Source of the DNA: an uncultured Bacteroidales bacterium
GTDB lineage: Bacteria; Bacteroidota; Bacteroidia; Bacteroidales; Bacteroidaceae
Direction: 5' to 3'
Length of the DNA: 56,691 bases
NCBI GenBank assembly: GCA_945836755.1
Contig: CAMAMB010000009.1
Coordinates: 1-56,691, forward strand
Of the stretch, positions 9,473 to 17,583 are shown piece after piece. Position numbers and translations under genes: made by a program. Under the pieces are notes generated by a model that was not told the origin of the DNA, did not search any database, and saw only the letters and a list, made by a program, of their open reading frames with translations. Positions within the stretch are counted from its first letter, which is position 1; the number at the start of each line of letters is the position of its first letter.

Positions 9473-9668
9473 CGCCGTGCACAACTTGTGCCACAAATTG
9501 TGCATCGCCCCGACGCACCATATCCCGCAGCCTGGCGGGGGCGTCACCGACATTAGCCAGAGACACAATGTTTAATATAATGGTTTAGTTTATGAACAAA
9601 AAGTTAGTGCTCCTCGGGGCCGGCTTGCTGTTGACCGCAGCAACGGCCTCTGCACAGAAGCGCGTGAC
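9473..9668 (+). repeat. Right copy of the inverted repeat flanking the susC intergenic segment
   Basis: Matches the left copy base for base through CCGTGCACAACTTGTGCC, the GACGCACC / TATCCCGCAGCCT block, AGAGACACAATGTTTAATAT and the signal-peptide codons. A short tract about 40 nt before the start codon (around 9545-9558) is the only badly diverged part. Confidence 0.9.
9478..9504. promoter_or_regulatory. 27-bp dyad inside the right inverted repeat
   Basis: Counterpart of 9026-9052. The arm TGCACAACTTGTG faces its near-perfect reverse complement (12 of 13 positions) around one central base. It lies about 88 bp before the right susC start codon, the same relative position as in the left copy. 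Confidence 0.6.
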
Positions 9669-12600
9669 GGGTACGGTGGTCGACGAGGCCGGCAACCCCG
9701 TAGTAGGCGCTCAAGTCAAGGTTCAGGGCGCGAAGATCGTTACGACGACCGACGCCAACGGCAAGTTCACGCTCTCCAGCGTGCCCGCCAACGCCAAGCA
9801 CCTTAACGTCAGCTACATCGGCATGAACGCTGCCACTGTCTCCATCAGCGGCAACGTCAGCGTCGTGTTGCGCGAGAACCAGCAAAACCTCAACGAGGCC
9901 TACGTCGTGGCTTACGGCCGCGCCACCAAGGCTTCATTCACCGGTGCCGCCACCAAGATCAAGGGCGACATCGTTGAGGCCAAGTCTACCACCGAGGTAA
10001 CCCAGGCCCTCACCGGTGAAGCCGCAGGCGTGCAGGTAATCCAGAGCGACGGTAACCCCGGTAGCTCCTCCAGCATCGTCATCCGCGGTATCGGCTCGCT
10101 CAACAGTAGCATCGAGCCTCTCATCATCCTCGACGGCATGCCTTACGCCGGCAGCTTCTCCAGCATCGACCCCAAGGACATCGCCTCCATCGACATCATG
10201 AAAGACGCCACCGCAGCCGCCCTCTACGGCTCTCGCGGCGCCAACGGTGTGCTCATCATCACCACCAAGCGCGGAGAGCAGGGCAAGCTGACCATCGGCG
10301 CCGATGTCAAGTATAGCGTCAGTGGCCGCTGGCTGCCCACCTACGACGTCATCACCTCGCCTGAGCGCTACACCGAGCTCTCATGGGAGAGCCTCAAGGG
10401 CTACGCCTCTATCCTCGGCGGCTTTAGCGACGACCGCGCTGCTGCATGGGCCAGCCAGTACCTCTTCACCGATAAAACAGGCCTCGGCGAAGGCTACAAC
10501 ATGTGGAACGCCGACGGGGCTGACCTCATCGACCCCGAGACCGGACGCTTCTACAGCGGCATCACCCGCAAGTACAACCCCGAGAAGTGGGAGGACGCCC
10601 TCTTCCGCACCGGCCAAAAGTTTGACGGTAGCATCAACATCTCCGGCGGCAACGAGCGCACCCAGTTCTACACCTCCGTGGGCTACACCAAGGACAAGGG
10701 CTACCTCGTGGGCGCCGACTTCCAGCGCTTCAGCCTCCGCTCCAACGTCGACACCAAGATTACCTCTTGGCTGAAGGGTAACGTCAACGTGGCCTACTCT
10801 AACCTGGAGTACAACCAGCCCGTGCAGGATGGCGGTGCTTCCAACAACGCCCTCTACTTCGTCAACAACTGCCCCGCCATCTACCCCGTCTACTTCCACG
10901 ACGAGGAAGGCAAGCGTGTGAAGGACGAGCTCGTAGGCGGCTATCGCTACGACTACGGTACTGAGTACGAACGTGTCTACGCCTGGGGCCTCAACCCCGC
11001 AGGCTGCGCCAACCTCGACGAGAACAACACCGTCATCGACCAGTTCACCGGCAACGGCCGCTTGGAGGCTACCTTCCTGAAGGACTTCCGTCTCTCGGCC
11101 GGCCTCGCCTATACCTATTATAAGAGCCATAACTACGTGCTCACCAACCCCTTCTACGGCGATGCCGAAGGCCTGGGCCGCTTAGACGACGAGCAGGCTG
11201 AGCGCCGCACCATCACCGGCAACCAGATACTCAACTGGAGCCACCAGTTCGGCGGTGTGCACAACGTGAGCGCCTTCGTGGGTCACGAAACCCACTGGAC
11301 CAACAACGAAATCTTCTACGCCTCTAAGAATAACCTCGTACGCTCCAACGACCACTCTCTCGGCAACGCCGTGGTCATCGACGACGTCACAGGCTACTCC
11401 TACGGCTACTCACTCGACAGCTACTTCGCTCAGGTGGCTTACGACTACGACAACAAGTACTTCTTCAACGCTGCCTACCGCGCCGACGGCTCCAGCCGCT
11501 TCGCCAAGGGCAACCGCTGGGGTAACTTCGGCTCTGTCAGCGCTGCGTGGAACATCACCCGCGAAGCCTTCATGCAGAACCAGAACATCCTGAAGAACCT
11601 CAAGCTCAAGGCCAGCTGGGGTCTCATCGGTAACCAGAGCATCGGTGTGAGCGGAACCCTCGCCTACTATCCCTACACCGACATCTACGCCCTCCGCACC
11701 ATGGGCACCGACCCCTCCTTCGTGTTCAACGCCAAGGGTAACAAGGACCTCACCTGGGAAAAGACTTCCAACTTCAACGTGGGCCTCGAGTTCAACATCC
11801 TCGACATCGTAGAAGGTGAAATCGACTACTTCAACAAGCTCACCTACGACATGATCTATATGAAGAATACGCCTAACTCCATCGGCTACCCTTCCTATCC
11901 TGTCAACGATGGCGAAATGCGCAACTCCGGTATAGAGTTCAGCCTTACCGCCCACGCCCTCAAGACCAAGAACGTCAGCCTCGACGTACGTCTCAACGGT
12001 GCACACTACAAGAACGAGATGACGAAGATGCCTCTCGACGAAATCACCGGCCGTCCCAAGGACTTCTACCAGACCTCCTACTACGGATGGCAGAAGGGAC
12101 ACAGCATCTACGACTTCTACCTCCGCCACTACGAAGGCGTCAACCCCGACAACGGTAACGCACAGTGGACACAGTACGTAGCCACCTACGAAGACGGTAC
12201 TCAAGAGTACGTGACCGACATGGAGCTCTTCAAGAGCCAGCACAGAGGCCAGAAGTACAGCCTCTCCAAGGAGACCACTGAAGACTGGACCACCGCCACC
12301 AAGTACTACATCGGCGAGAGCGCCATCCCCACCCTCACCGGCGGCTTCGGCTTCGACCTCCGCGTCTACGACTTCACCCTCAGCACCACCTTCGCCTATG
12401 CGCTCGGAGGCAAGGCCTTCGACTACACCTACCAGAGACTCATGGCCGACGGCAAAGTAGGCTCTAACAACTGGCACAAAGACATCGAAAACCGCTGGCA
12501 GAAGCCCGGCGACGTGACCGACGTGCCTCGCCTCACTAACGAAGCCACTCAAGAAAGCCTCTACGCCAATGGAACCTCAGACCGCTGGCTCACCAGCCGC

Positions 12601-12828
12601 AGCTTCCTCAGCCTCAGCAGCATTCAGCTTAGCTGGAATCTGCCCGAACGCTGGAGAGAGCGCATCGGCTTCGTCAAGGGCGCACAGCTTTACGTCTCCG
12701 GCGAAAACCTCTTCTATCTCTCCGCTCGCAAGGGCTTCTTGCCCGGCACCTCACTCACAGGTACCAGCAGCGACGCGCAGTATCTCCCCTCCTCTAACGT
12801 CACCTTCGGCCTGAAGGTCAACTTCTAA
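9592..12828 (+). CDS. SusC/RagA-family TonB-dependent transporter (right locus)
   Basis: A 1078-residue SusC-type barrel. The signal peptide (residues 1-21) is identical to that of the left SusC. Then come the carboxypeptidase-regulatory-like domain (about 25-95), NEAYVVAYGRATK in the TonB-box position, the plug with IVIRGIGSLNSSIEPLIILDG and ALYGSRGANGVLIITTKRG, and the barrel. Beyond the signal peptide the protein is clearly diverged from the left paralogue, so the ligand probably differs. susD follows after 51 bp. No strong promoter faces this gene in the present orientation of the upstream segment, so it may be silent in the sequenced cell line, subject to inversion (inference). Confidence 0.96.
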   Translation: MNKKLVLLGAGLLLTAATASAQKRVTGTVVDEAGNPVVGAQVKVQGAKIVTTTDANGKFTLSSVPANAKHLNVSYIGMNAATVSISGNVSVVLRENQQNLNEAYVVAYGRATKASFTGAATKIKGDIVEAKSTTEVTQALTGEAAGVQVIQSDGNPGSSSSIVIRGIGSLNSSIEPLIILDGMPYAGSFSSIDPKDIASIDIMKDATAAALYGSRGANGVLIITTKRGEQGKLTIGADVKYSVSGRWLPTYDVITSPERYTELSWESLKGYASILGGFSDDRAAAWASQYLFTDKTGLGEGYNMWNADGADLIDPETGRFYSGITRKYNPEKWEDALFRTGQKFDGSINISGGNERTQFYTSVGYTKDKGYLVGADFQRFSLRSNVDTKITSWLKGNVNVAYSNLEYNQPVQDGGASNNALYFVNNCPAIYPVYFHDEEGKRVKDELVGGYRYDYGTEYERVYAWGLNPAGCANLDENNTVIDQFTGNGRLEATFLKDFRLSAGLAYTYYKSHNYVLTNPFYGDAEGLGRLDDEQAERRTITGNQILNWSHQFGGVHNVSAFVGHETHWTNNEIFYASKNNLVRSNDHSLGNAVVIDDVTGYSYGYSLDSYFAQVAYDYDNKYFFNAAYRADGSSRFAKGNRWGNFGSVSAAWNITREAFMQNQNILKNLKLKASWGLIGNQSIGVSGTLAYYPYTDIYALRTMGTDPSFVFNAKGNKDLTWEKTSNFNVGLEFNILDIVEGEIDYFNKLTYDMIYMKNTPNSIGYPSYPVNDGEMRNSGIEFSLTAHALKTKNVSLDVRLNGAHYKNEMTKMPLDEITGRPKDFYQTSYYGWQKGHSIYDFYLRHYEGVNPDNGNAQWTQYVATYEDGTQEYVTDMELFKSQHRGQKYSLSKETTEDWTTATKYYIGESAIPTLTGGFGFDLRVYDFTLSTTFAYALGGKAFDYTYQRLMADGKVGSNNWHKDIENRWQKPGDVTDVPRLTNEATQESLYANGTSDRWLTSRSFLSLSSIQLSWNLPERWRERIGFVKGAQLYVSGENLFYLSARKGFLPGTSLTGTSSDAQYLPSSNVTFGLKVNF

Positions 12829-12879
12829 GAGAGGCAGAAATCCAAGAAAGGTTCAACTCCAATATTTTTAGATGAAATC

Positions 12880-14463
12880 ATGAACACAAATAAGATATTC
12901 AAATGGGCTGCAGGCGCGCTCTGCCTCACCGCCGCGGTGGGCACCACCTCTTGCGCCGACAGCTTCCTTGATCGTGAGCCCGACGGCTACTACGCCACCA
13001 AAGATCAAATCGCCGAGGCTGCCAAATGGAACCCCAGCACCATGCTGGGTACCATGAATGGCGTCAACACCAAGCTTACTCAATGGCGTGCCGGCGGTTC
13101 AACCAACCAGGACGACTTCGGACAGAAGAGCGTCGATATAGCCACCGACCTCATGTCGGCCGACATGGTCTTCTCACGCGGCTGTGACTACGGATGGTTC
13201 CGCAACGATGCCCGACTGCTCAACGCCTACAGCACGGCCAACCGCACCGCCATCATCTGGAACACCTACTACCGCATCATCTACGCCGCCAACAACAGCC
13301 TCGAGTTATTGGGTGCCGAAGAGCCGGAAAACCCTGAGCAGAAGATGTATTGGGCTGCTGCCAAGACGGCACGCGCCTTCGCCTACTACAACCTCGTCAT
13401 CAACTACGCCCGCAGCTACGACCAGAGCAAGGACATGAAGATCCTGCCCCTCATCACCAGCCTTGTCTCCAGTCCTCAGGCACCCGCCAAGGTGAGCGAG
13501 ATCTACGACTTCATCCTTAGCGAACTTGACGAAGCCTACATGGCTTACGCCAATGCCGCCGGCGAGGGATACGTCTTCAGCACCATCGACATGCCTAACT
13601 TCGACGTCAACCAGATCATCAAGGCATACACCCTGATCTACCGCGGACTGCCCGCCGACGGCCAAGACAAACCCCTCTCCGACTACCAGATGGCATACAA
13701 TGCCGCCACTAAGGCCATCACACTGGCCACAAACATCAACGGCAAGAGCATCCTGCCCGCAGCACAGCTCTACGATGGCTTCAACTCCGTCGACAACGTT
13801 AGCTGGCTCTGGGGCATCGACATCGACAACCTCAGCACCGGCGGTCTCTGCACCTTCTGGGGCATGATGGACTACTACACCTACGGCTACACTGCTGCCG
13901 GCGACGTCAAGTCTATCAGCGCAGAGCTCTTCAACGAGATACCCGACAGCGACGGCCGCAAGTCATGGTTCGGCTTCTACAGCGGAGCCGACTTCGTACA
14001 GGTGCCCTCTCTGCTCCTGCCCGTCAACAAGTTCTATGACAGTGGCCGCGTGCCCATGGGCGACCGCAACTGGCGCAACGACATCCACTTCTTCCGCATC
14101 GAAGAGGCTTACCTCCTCGCCGCTGAGGCCGCAGTACGCATGGGCGATAAGGGCAAGGCCATCGAAGCCCTCATGCCCCTCCTCGCTGAGCGCGACGAGA
14201 ACAAGATGATGACCCTGCCCACCCTCAGTCTCGAACAGCTCATGGACGAAATCTACTTCAACTGGCGCGTAGAGCTCTGGGGCGAAGGCAAGACCCTCCA
14301 GACCGCCCGCCGCTTCAAGAAGACCATCGAACGTCCCAGCAACGACTACTTCGGCGCACCCATCGGCCCCAAGAGCTACAACGACAAGAGCTTCTACTTC
14401 TCCATTCCTCGCTACGATCTGGAGAACAACCCGCTCATGGTTGACGCCGACATCATTCAGTAA
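12880..14463 (+). CDS. SusD/RagB-family nutrient-binding lipoprotein (right locus)
   Basis: A 527-residue outer-membrane lipoprotein, partner of the SusC at 9592. The lipobox VGTTSCADSFLDREP near residue 25 is classical for SusD (the SFLDREP run follows the lipid-bearing Cys). TPR-like helices include YRIIYAANNSLELLG and ARAFAYYNLVINYAR. The C-terminal domain has HFFRIEEAYLLAAEAAVRMG and NWRVELWGEGKTLQTARRFK. Unlike the left locus, no third lipoprotein gene follows; the operon ends in a strong terminator. Confidence 0.95.
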   Translation: MNTNKIFKWAAGALCLTAAVGTTSCADSFLDREPDGYYATKDQIAEAAKWNPSTMLGTMNGVNTKLTQWRAGGSTNQDDFGQKSVDIATDLMSADMVFSRGCDYGWFRNDARLLNAYSTANRTAIIWNTYYRIIYAANNSLELLGAEEPENPEQKMYWAAAKTARAFAYYNLVINYARSYDQSKDMKILPLITSLVSSPQAPAKVSEIYDFILSELDEAYMAYANAAGEGYVFSTIDMPNFDVNQIIKAYTLIYRGLPADGQDKPLSDYQMAYNAATKAITLATNINGKSILPAAQLYDGFNSVDNVSWLWGIDIDNLSTGGLCTFWGMMDYYTYGYTAAGDVKSISAELFNEIPDSDGRKSWFGFYSGADFVQVPSLLLPVNKFYDSGRVPMGDRNWRNDIHFFRIEEAYLLAAEAAVRMGDKGKAIEALMPLLAERDENKMMTLPTLSLEQLMDEIYFNWRVELWGEGKTLQTARRFKKTIERPSNDYFGAPIGPKSYNDKSFYFSIPRYDLENNPLMVDADIIQ

Positions 14464-14510
14464 TCCCACAGCCACCGGCCCGACCCGGTAGCCGTACATA
14501 TCCTCACATA

Positions 14511-14549
14511 GAGGCAGCCGCCCCCACAACGGACGGCTGCCTCTTTTTT
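14511..14549 (+). terminator. Rho-independent terminator of the right susCD operon
   Basis: Perfect 10-bp stem GAGGCAGCCG / CGGCTGCCTC with a 13-nt loop, followed by six T residues, 47 bp after the susD stop. Confidence 0.9.
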
Positions 14550-14616
14550 GCCGGAAGCATGGCAGGTTTTACCTCCAATGCTTCCGGCTTATTTTATAGG
14601 TATAAGGGTATTTTCT

Positions 14617-14700
14617 ACATGTACATCCGGTTTCGCCCACATGTACATCCGGTTCCTCCTACATGTACATCCGGTTTCGCCCACATGTACATCTAAGATT
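14617..14700. repeat. 22-bp repeat array A (4 units)
   Basis: ACATGTACAT at 14617, 14639, 14661 and 14683, a strict 22-bp period. The intervening 12-mers begin CCGGTTTC, CCGGTTCC, CCGGTTTC and CTAAGATT. Same family as the arrays at 20155, 26945 and 43932. Confidence 0.9.
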
Positions 14701-14716
14701 TCCATGCCCCCGCGAA

Positions 14717-14896
14717 GCCGTGTCTACATGCCTTGAAGCCGTCCCCGGAAGCCTTCGCGCGAATGAAATCTGCCCCAATGTCAGGTTGCATTGGGCCGAA
14801 TGCCACCTTGCTTCCGCCCGAAAGCAAGGTGACATCCGCCCGAATGTCACTCGCGCAAAGGCTTCCGGCAACGGCAAAACGCCTTGCCGACACAGC
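14717..14896. repeat. 180-bp foldback element with nested hairpins
   Basis: The outer arms (about 14717-14769 and 14846-14896) are imperfect reverse complements, including GGAAGCCTTCGCGCGAATG against CACTCGCGCAAAGGCTTCC (two mismatches) and GCCGTGTC against GACACAGC. Inside are a CCCAATG / CATTGGG hairpin and a longer CACCTTGCTT / AAGCAAGGTG hairpin. The result is a cloverleaf-like fold. It could be a MITE-like remnant or a structured RNA. It sits beside the mnmA fragment. Confidence 0.65.
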
Positions 14897-15105
14897 AAGG
14901 CGGCAAGGCGACACATGGCCATAGTCTTTGAGATAGTCCGACCGTAAGCCCACAGGAGGGGCAACCGCGTGCGCCCCGCGGCTACACCCTCTGCACATTA
15001 CTGCACGCGTGTTCCTAAAGAGGGCAACCGCGCGCCCCTCGTCAAAACCTGATGATAAATCCTGCCCGTGTGCCCATGAAAGGGCAAATAGATGAGGATA
15101 GGACG

Positions 15106-15283
15106 TGAGGCGCGAGAGCTTGATGTCTTCTTCGGCGGTGCAGGTGAGGCCTTCACCCTGCGGGCCGATTTCGATGTAGTAGAGGTCGGGCCTGATGCCG
15201 TGGCAGCAAAGCAGGTGGCAGGCTACGGCCGAGTCGACGCCGCCCGATATGAGCAGGCAGTAGCGCGGAGAGAGAGCGGTCAT
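15106..15283 (-). pseudogene. mnmA: mnmA remnant (tRNA 2-thiouridylase, N-terminal fragment)
   Basis: About 59 residues match the start of a Bacteroidetes tRNA-specific 2-thiouridylase: the PP-loop [10 protein letters not shown], then [28 protein letters not shown]. After SRL the frame stays open but no longer resembles the enzyme; the catalytic cysteines and the rest of the roughly 350-residue protein are absent. The break at about 15105 is followed by GC-rich degenerate sequence and the foldback element, which suggests deletion or insertion plus decay. A functional copy is expected elsewhere in the genome. Confidence 0.7.
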
Positions 15284-15309
15284 GGGGAGGGTTGACAGTA
15301 GGACATGAA

Positions 15310-15348
15310 AAGGCCGGGTGGTAAGCCGCGAGGCCGCACACACCCGGC
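15310..15348 (-). terminator. Terminator of the metY gene
   Basis: GCCGGGTG and CACCCGGC form an 8-bp stem. On the minus strand the stem is followed by CTTTTC. It lies 46 bp after the metY stop codon. Confidence 0.6.
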
Positions 15349-15393
15349 AGCAAGTCAGGTTTTTGTGTATATACAGAAGACTCTTAGACCGTG

Positions 15394-16683
15394 TCAGACG
15401 GCGTCGAAGGCCGTGTTGAGGGCGTCGATGAGGTCGTCGATGTGCTCGGTACCTATGCTGAGGCGTATGGTGGCAGGGGTGATGTGCTGCTCAGCCAGCT
15501 CAGTGGGCGACATTTGCGAGTGGGTGGTGGTGTAAGGGTGGATGACGAGGCTCTTGACGTCGGCCACATTAGCCAGGAGCGAGAAGATGGGGAGGGAGTC
15601 GATGAAGCGCCAGGCTTCTTCCTGCCCGCCCTGAATCTCGAAGGTGAAGATGGAGCCTGCGCCTTGTGGAAAATAGCGGCGGTAGAGGGCGTGGTCGGGG
15701 TGAGAGGGCAGCGAGGGATGGTTGACGCGAGCCACCTTGGGGTGACGGCTCAGAAAGTCGACCACCTTGAGGGCGTTGCTCACGTGGCGCTCTACGCGCA
15801 GCGAGAGGGTCTCTAAGCCCTGAAGCAGAATGAAGGCGTTGAAGGGCGAGAGCGTGGCGCCGGTGTCGCGAAGCAGGACGGCTCGTATGCGGGTGACGAA
15901 GGCGGCGGGCCCGGCCACGTCGGCAAAGACGGCGCCGTGGTAAGAGGGATCGGGCTTGGCCAGGGTGGGAAACTTGTCAGGCTGCGCCTTCCAGTCGAAC
16001 GAGCCGCCGTCGACGATGACGCCACCCAGGCTGGAGCCGTGACCACCGATGAACTTGGTGGCAGAATGCACTACAACGTCGGCCCCATGCTCGAGGGGGC
16101 GTATGAGATAAGGTGTTCCGAAGGTATTGTCGACGATGAAGGGGATGTGGTGTCGGTGGGCCACTTCAGCCACAGCCTCTAAGTCGGTCACGTCGCTGTT
16201 GGGATTGCCAAAGGTCTCGGCGTAGATGGCCTTTGTCTCGGGACGAATGGCCGCTTCGAGGGCAGCGATGTCGTTAATGTGGACAATGGTGTGAGTAATG
16301 CCCTGCTGCGAGAGCGTATGGGTGATGAGATTGAACGTACCTCCGTAGAGATTGTCGGCAGCCACCACATGGTCGCCCTGGGTGAGTATGTTCTGAAGGG
16401 CATAGGTGGCAGCGGCAGCCCCACTGGCAACGGCCAGTCCGGCCACTCCGCCCTCGAGAGCCGCCACGCGGTCCTCAAACACGCCTTGGGTAGAGTTGGT
16501 CAGACGGCCGTAGATGTTGCCGGCATCACGCAGGCCGAAACGGTCGGCAGCGTGCCGGCTGTTGCGAAACACGTAAGAAGTGGTCTGATAGATGGGCACG
16601 GCGCGCGCGTCGGTGGCGGGGTCGGGCTGCTCCTGTCCTACGTGCAGCTGGAGGGTCTCGAAGTGTAGCTTCTTCTGTGTCAT
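15394..16683 (-). CDS. metY: O-acetylhomoserine sulfhydrylase (Cys/Met PLP enzyme)
   Basis: A 429-residue PLP enzyme of the cystathionine gamma-synthase fold, probably converting O-acetylhomoserine plus sulfide to homocysteine in methionine synthesis. Visible motifs are [10 protein letters not shown] at the N terminus, [38 protein letters not shown] with the PLP-binding Asp, and the Schiff-base lysine in [13 protein letters not shown]. The length fits OAH sulfhydrylases (about 425-430) better than cystathionine gamma-synthases (about 380-400). It is transcribed divergently from an Lrp/AsnC regulator, with the -7 elements about 50 bp apart, so Lrp control is likely. Confidence 0.92.
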   Translation of the reverse strand: MTQKKLHFETLQLHVGQEQPDPATDARAVPIYQTTSYVFRNSRHAADRFGLRDAGNIYGRLTNSTQGVFEDRVAALEGGVAGLAVASGAAAATYALQNILTQGDHVVAADNLYGGTFNLITHTLSQQGITHTIVHINDIAALEAAIRPETKAIYAETFGNPNSDVTDLEAVAEVAHRHHIPFIVDNTFGTPYLIRPLEHGADVVVHSATKFIGGHGSSLGGVIVDGGSFDWKAQPDKFPTLAKPDPSYHGAVFADVAGPAAFVTRIRAVLLRDTGATLSPFNAFILLQGLETLSLRVERHVSNALKVVDFLSRHPKVARVNHPSLPSHPDHALYRRYFPQGAGSIFTFEIQGGQEEAWRFIDSLPIFSLLANVADVKSLVIHPYTTTHSQMSPTELAEQHITPATIRLSIGTEHIDDLIDALNTAFDAV

Positions 16684-16728
16684 GATGAGTAGGTCTTATT
16701 TAGATAATGTGTAGATGTTTTACGACTG

Positions 16729-16759
16729 CAAAGGTAGGGGCTAAAGAATTTGTGACCAA
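16729..16759 (-). promoter_or_regulatory. Promoter of metY
   Basis: Minus strand: TTG at 16759-16757, 20 nt, then TACCTTTG at 16736-16729. The leader is about 40 nt. Confidence 0.7.
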
Positions 16760-16787
16760 GTTATAGCTAAAACTCGAAACATTTATC

Positions 16788-16795
16788 TACCTTTG
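16788..16795 (+). promoter_or_regulatory. -7 element of the Lrp/AsnC gene
   Basis: TACCTTTG on the plus strand, back to back with the metY promoter. No good TTTG lies about 20 nt upstream, so the promoter may be weak or activator dependent. The leader to the start at 17019 would be about 215 nt; nothing else is recognised in it. Confidence 0.5.
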
Positions 16796-17018
16796 CGGCA
16801 GCAGGTAGAAAATACGCCATACAAGGACGCCCCTTCCGGCCCGCTCAGCCGAATAATTTTCTGCCTCATAGAGCAGCCCCGCCGCCCCGGACGCCCGGCT
16901 GAGACCGGCCACGGGCCTCTTTCAGCCACGGCAGGGGCCGCGCAAAGGCTTCTGAGGGGCCTCCTACCCCACCCCGCCCCACCCCAACGGCTTGTCACAA
17001 CCACTTCAAACCTCGCCC

Positions 17019-17471
17019 ATGGACCAGATAGACTTGCAGATACTGCGTGCCCTGCAACAAGACGCACGCCTCACCCACAAAGAGCTGGCCGCCAAGGTCA
17101 ACCTCAGCACCACCCCCGTCTACGAACGGGTGCGACGCCTCGAGCGACAAGGCATCATAGACCGCTACGTGGCCGTGCTCAACGCCGAGAAGCTCAACCA
17201 GGGCTTCATCGTCTACTGCACCGTCAAGATGAAACAGCTAAGCAGGCAGATAGCCGACGACTTCGCTCGGACCATCCGCGACATACCTGAAGTGACGGAG
17301 TGCTATAACATCTCGGGACAGTACGACTACTTGCTCAAAATACACGCCCCCAACATGAAGTACTACCAAGAGTTCGTGCTCAACGTGCTCGGCACCATCG
17401 ACTACCTCGCCTCGTTGGAGAGCACCTTTGTCATGGACGAGCTGAAGCACGAATACGGCGTGAGAGTGTGA
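17019..17471 (+). CDS. Lrp/AsnC-family transcriptional regulator
   Basis: A 150-residue feast/famine regulator. The N-terminal winged helix (MDQIDLQILRALQQDARLT, then KELAAKVNLSTTPVYERVRRLE) is followed by the RAM ligand-binding domain (IPEVTECYNISGQYDYLLKI, LESTFVMDELK). The start at 17019 is chosen because the family begins M-D-x-I-D-x-x-I-L; an in-frame ATG at 16992 would add nine residues. Its position opposite metY suggests control of sulfur amino-acid synthesis and autoregulation (inference from context). Confidence 0.92.
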   Translation: MDQIDLQILRALQQDARLTHKELAAKVNLSTTPVYERVRRLERQGIIDRYVAVLNAEKLNQGFIVYCTVKMKQLSRQIADDFARTIRDIPEVTECYNISGQYDYLLKIHAPNMKYYQEFVLNVLGTIDYLASLESTFVMDELKHEYGVRV

Positions 17472-17496
17472 CGCACCGGGCGCGACGACAGAAGGC

Positions 17497-17527
17497 TTGG
17501 CCGCGTGACCCTTTCTGCCTACCTTTG
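17497..17527 (+). promoter_or_regulatory. Promoter of the DUF3298 lipoprotein gene
   Basis: TTG at 17497-17499, 20 nt, TACCTTTG at 17520-17527. The leader is about 50 nt. The promoter begins 26 bp after the Lrp gene stop. Confidence 0.75.
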
Positions 17528-17583
17528 CAGCATGCTGCCCATGGAAGGCAGCCAGTCTCAGTATATAGTAATATATAATAGGT

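Noticed and set aside
1893-14463. Integrative conjugative element or prophage
   Set aside because: Only a recombinase is present; no transfer, relaxase, excisionase or phage structural genes, and no clear direct-repeat boundaries.
14693-15343. Complete 216-residue protein
   Set aside because: Only residues 21-79 match MnmA; the rest crosses the foldback element and shows no protein-family character.
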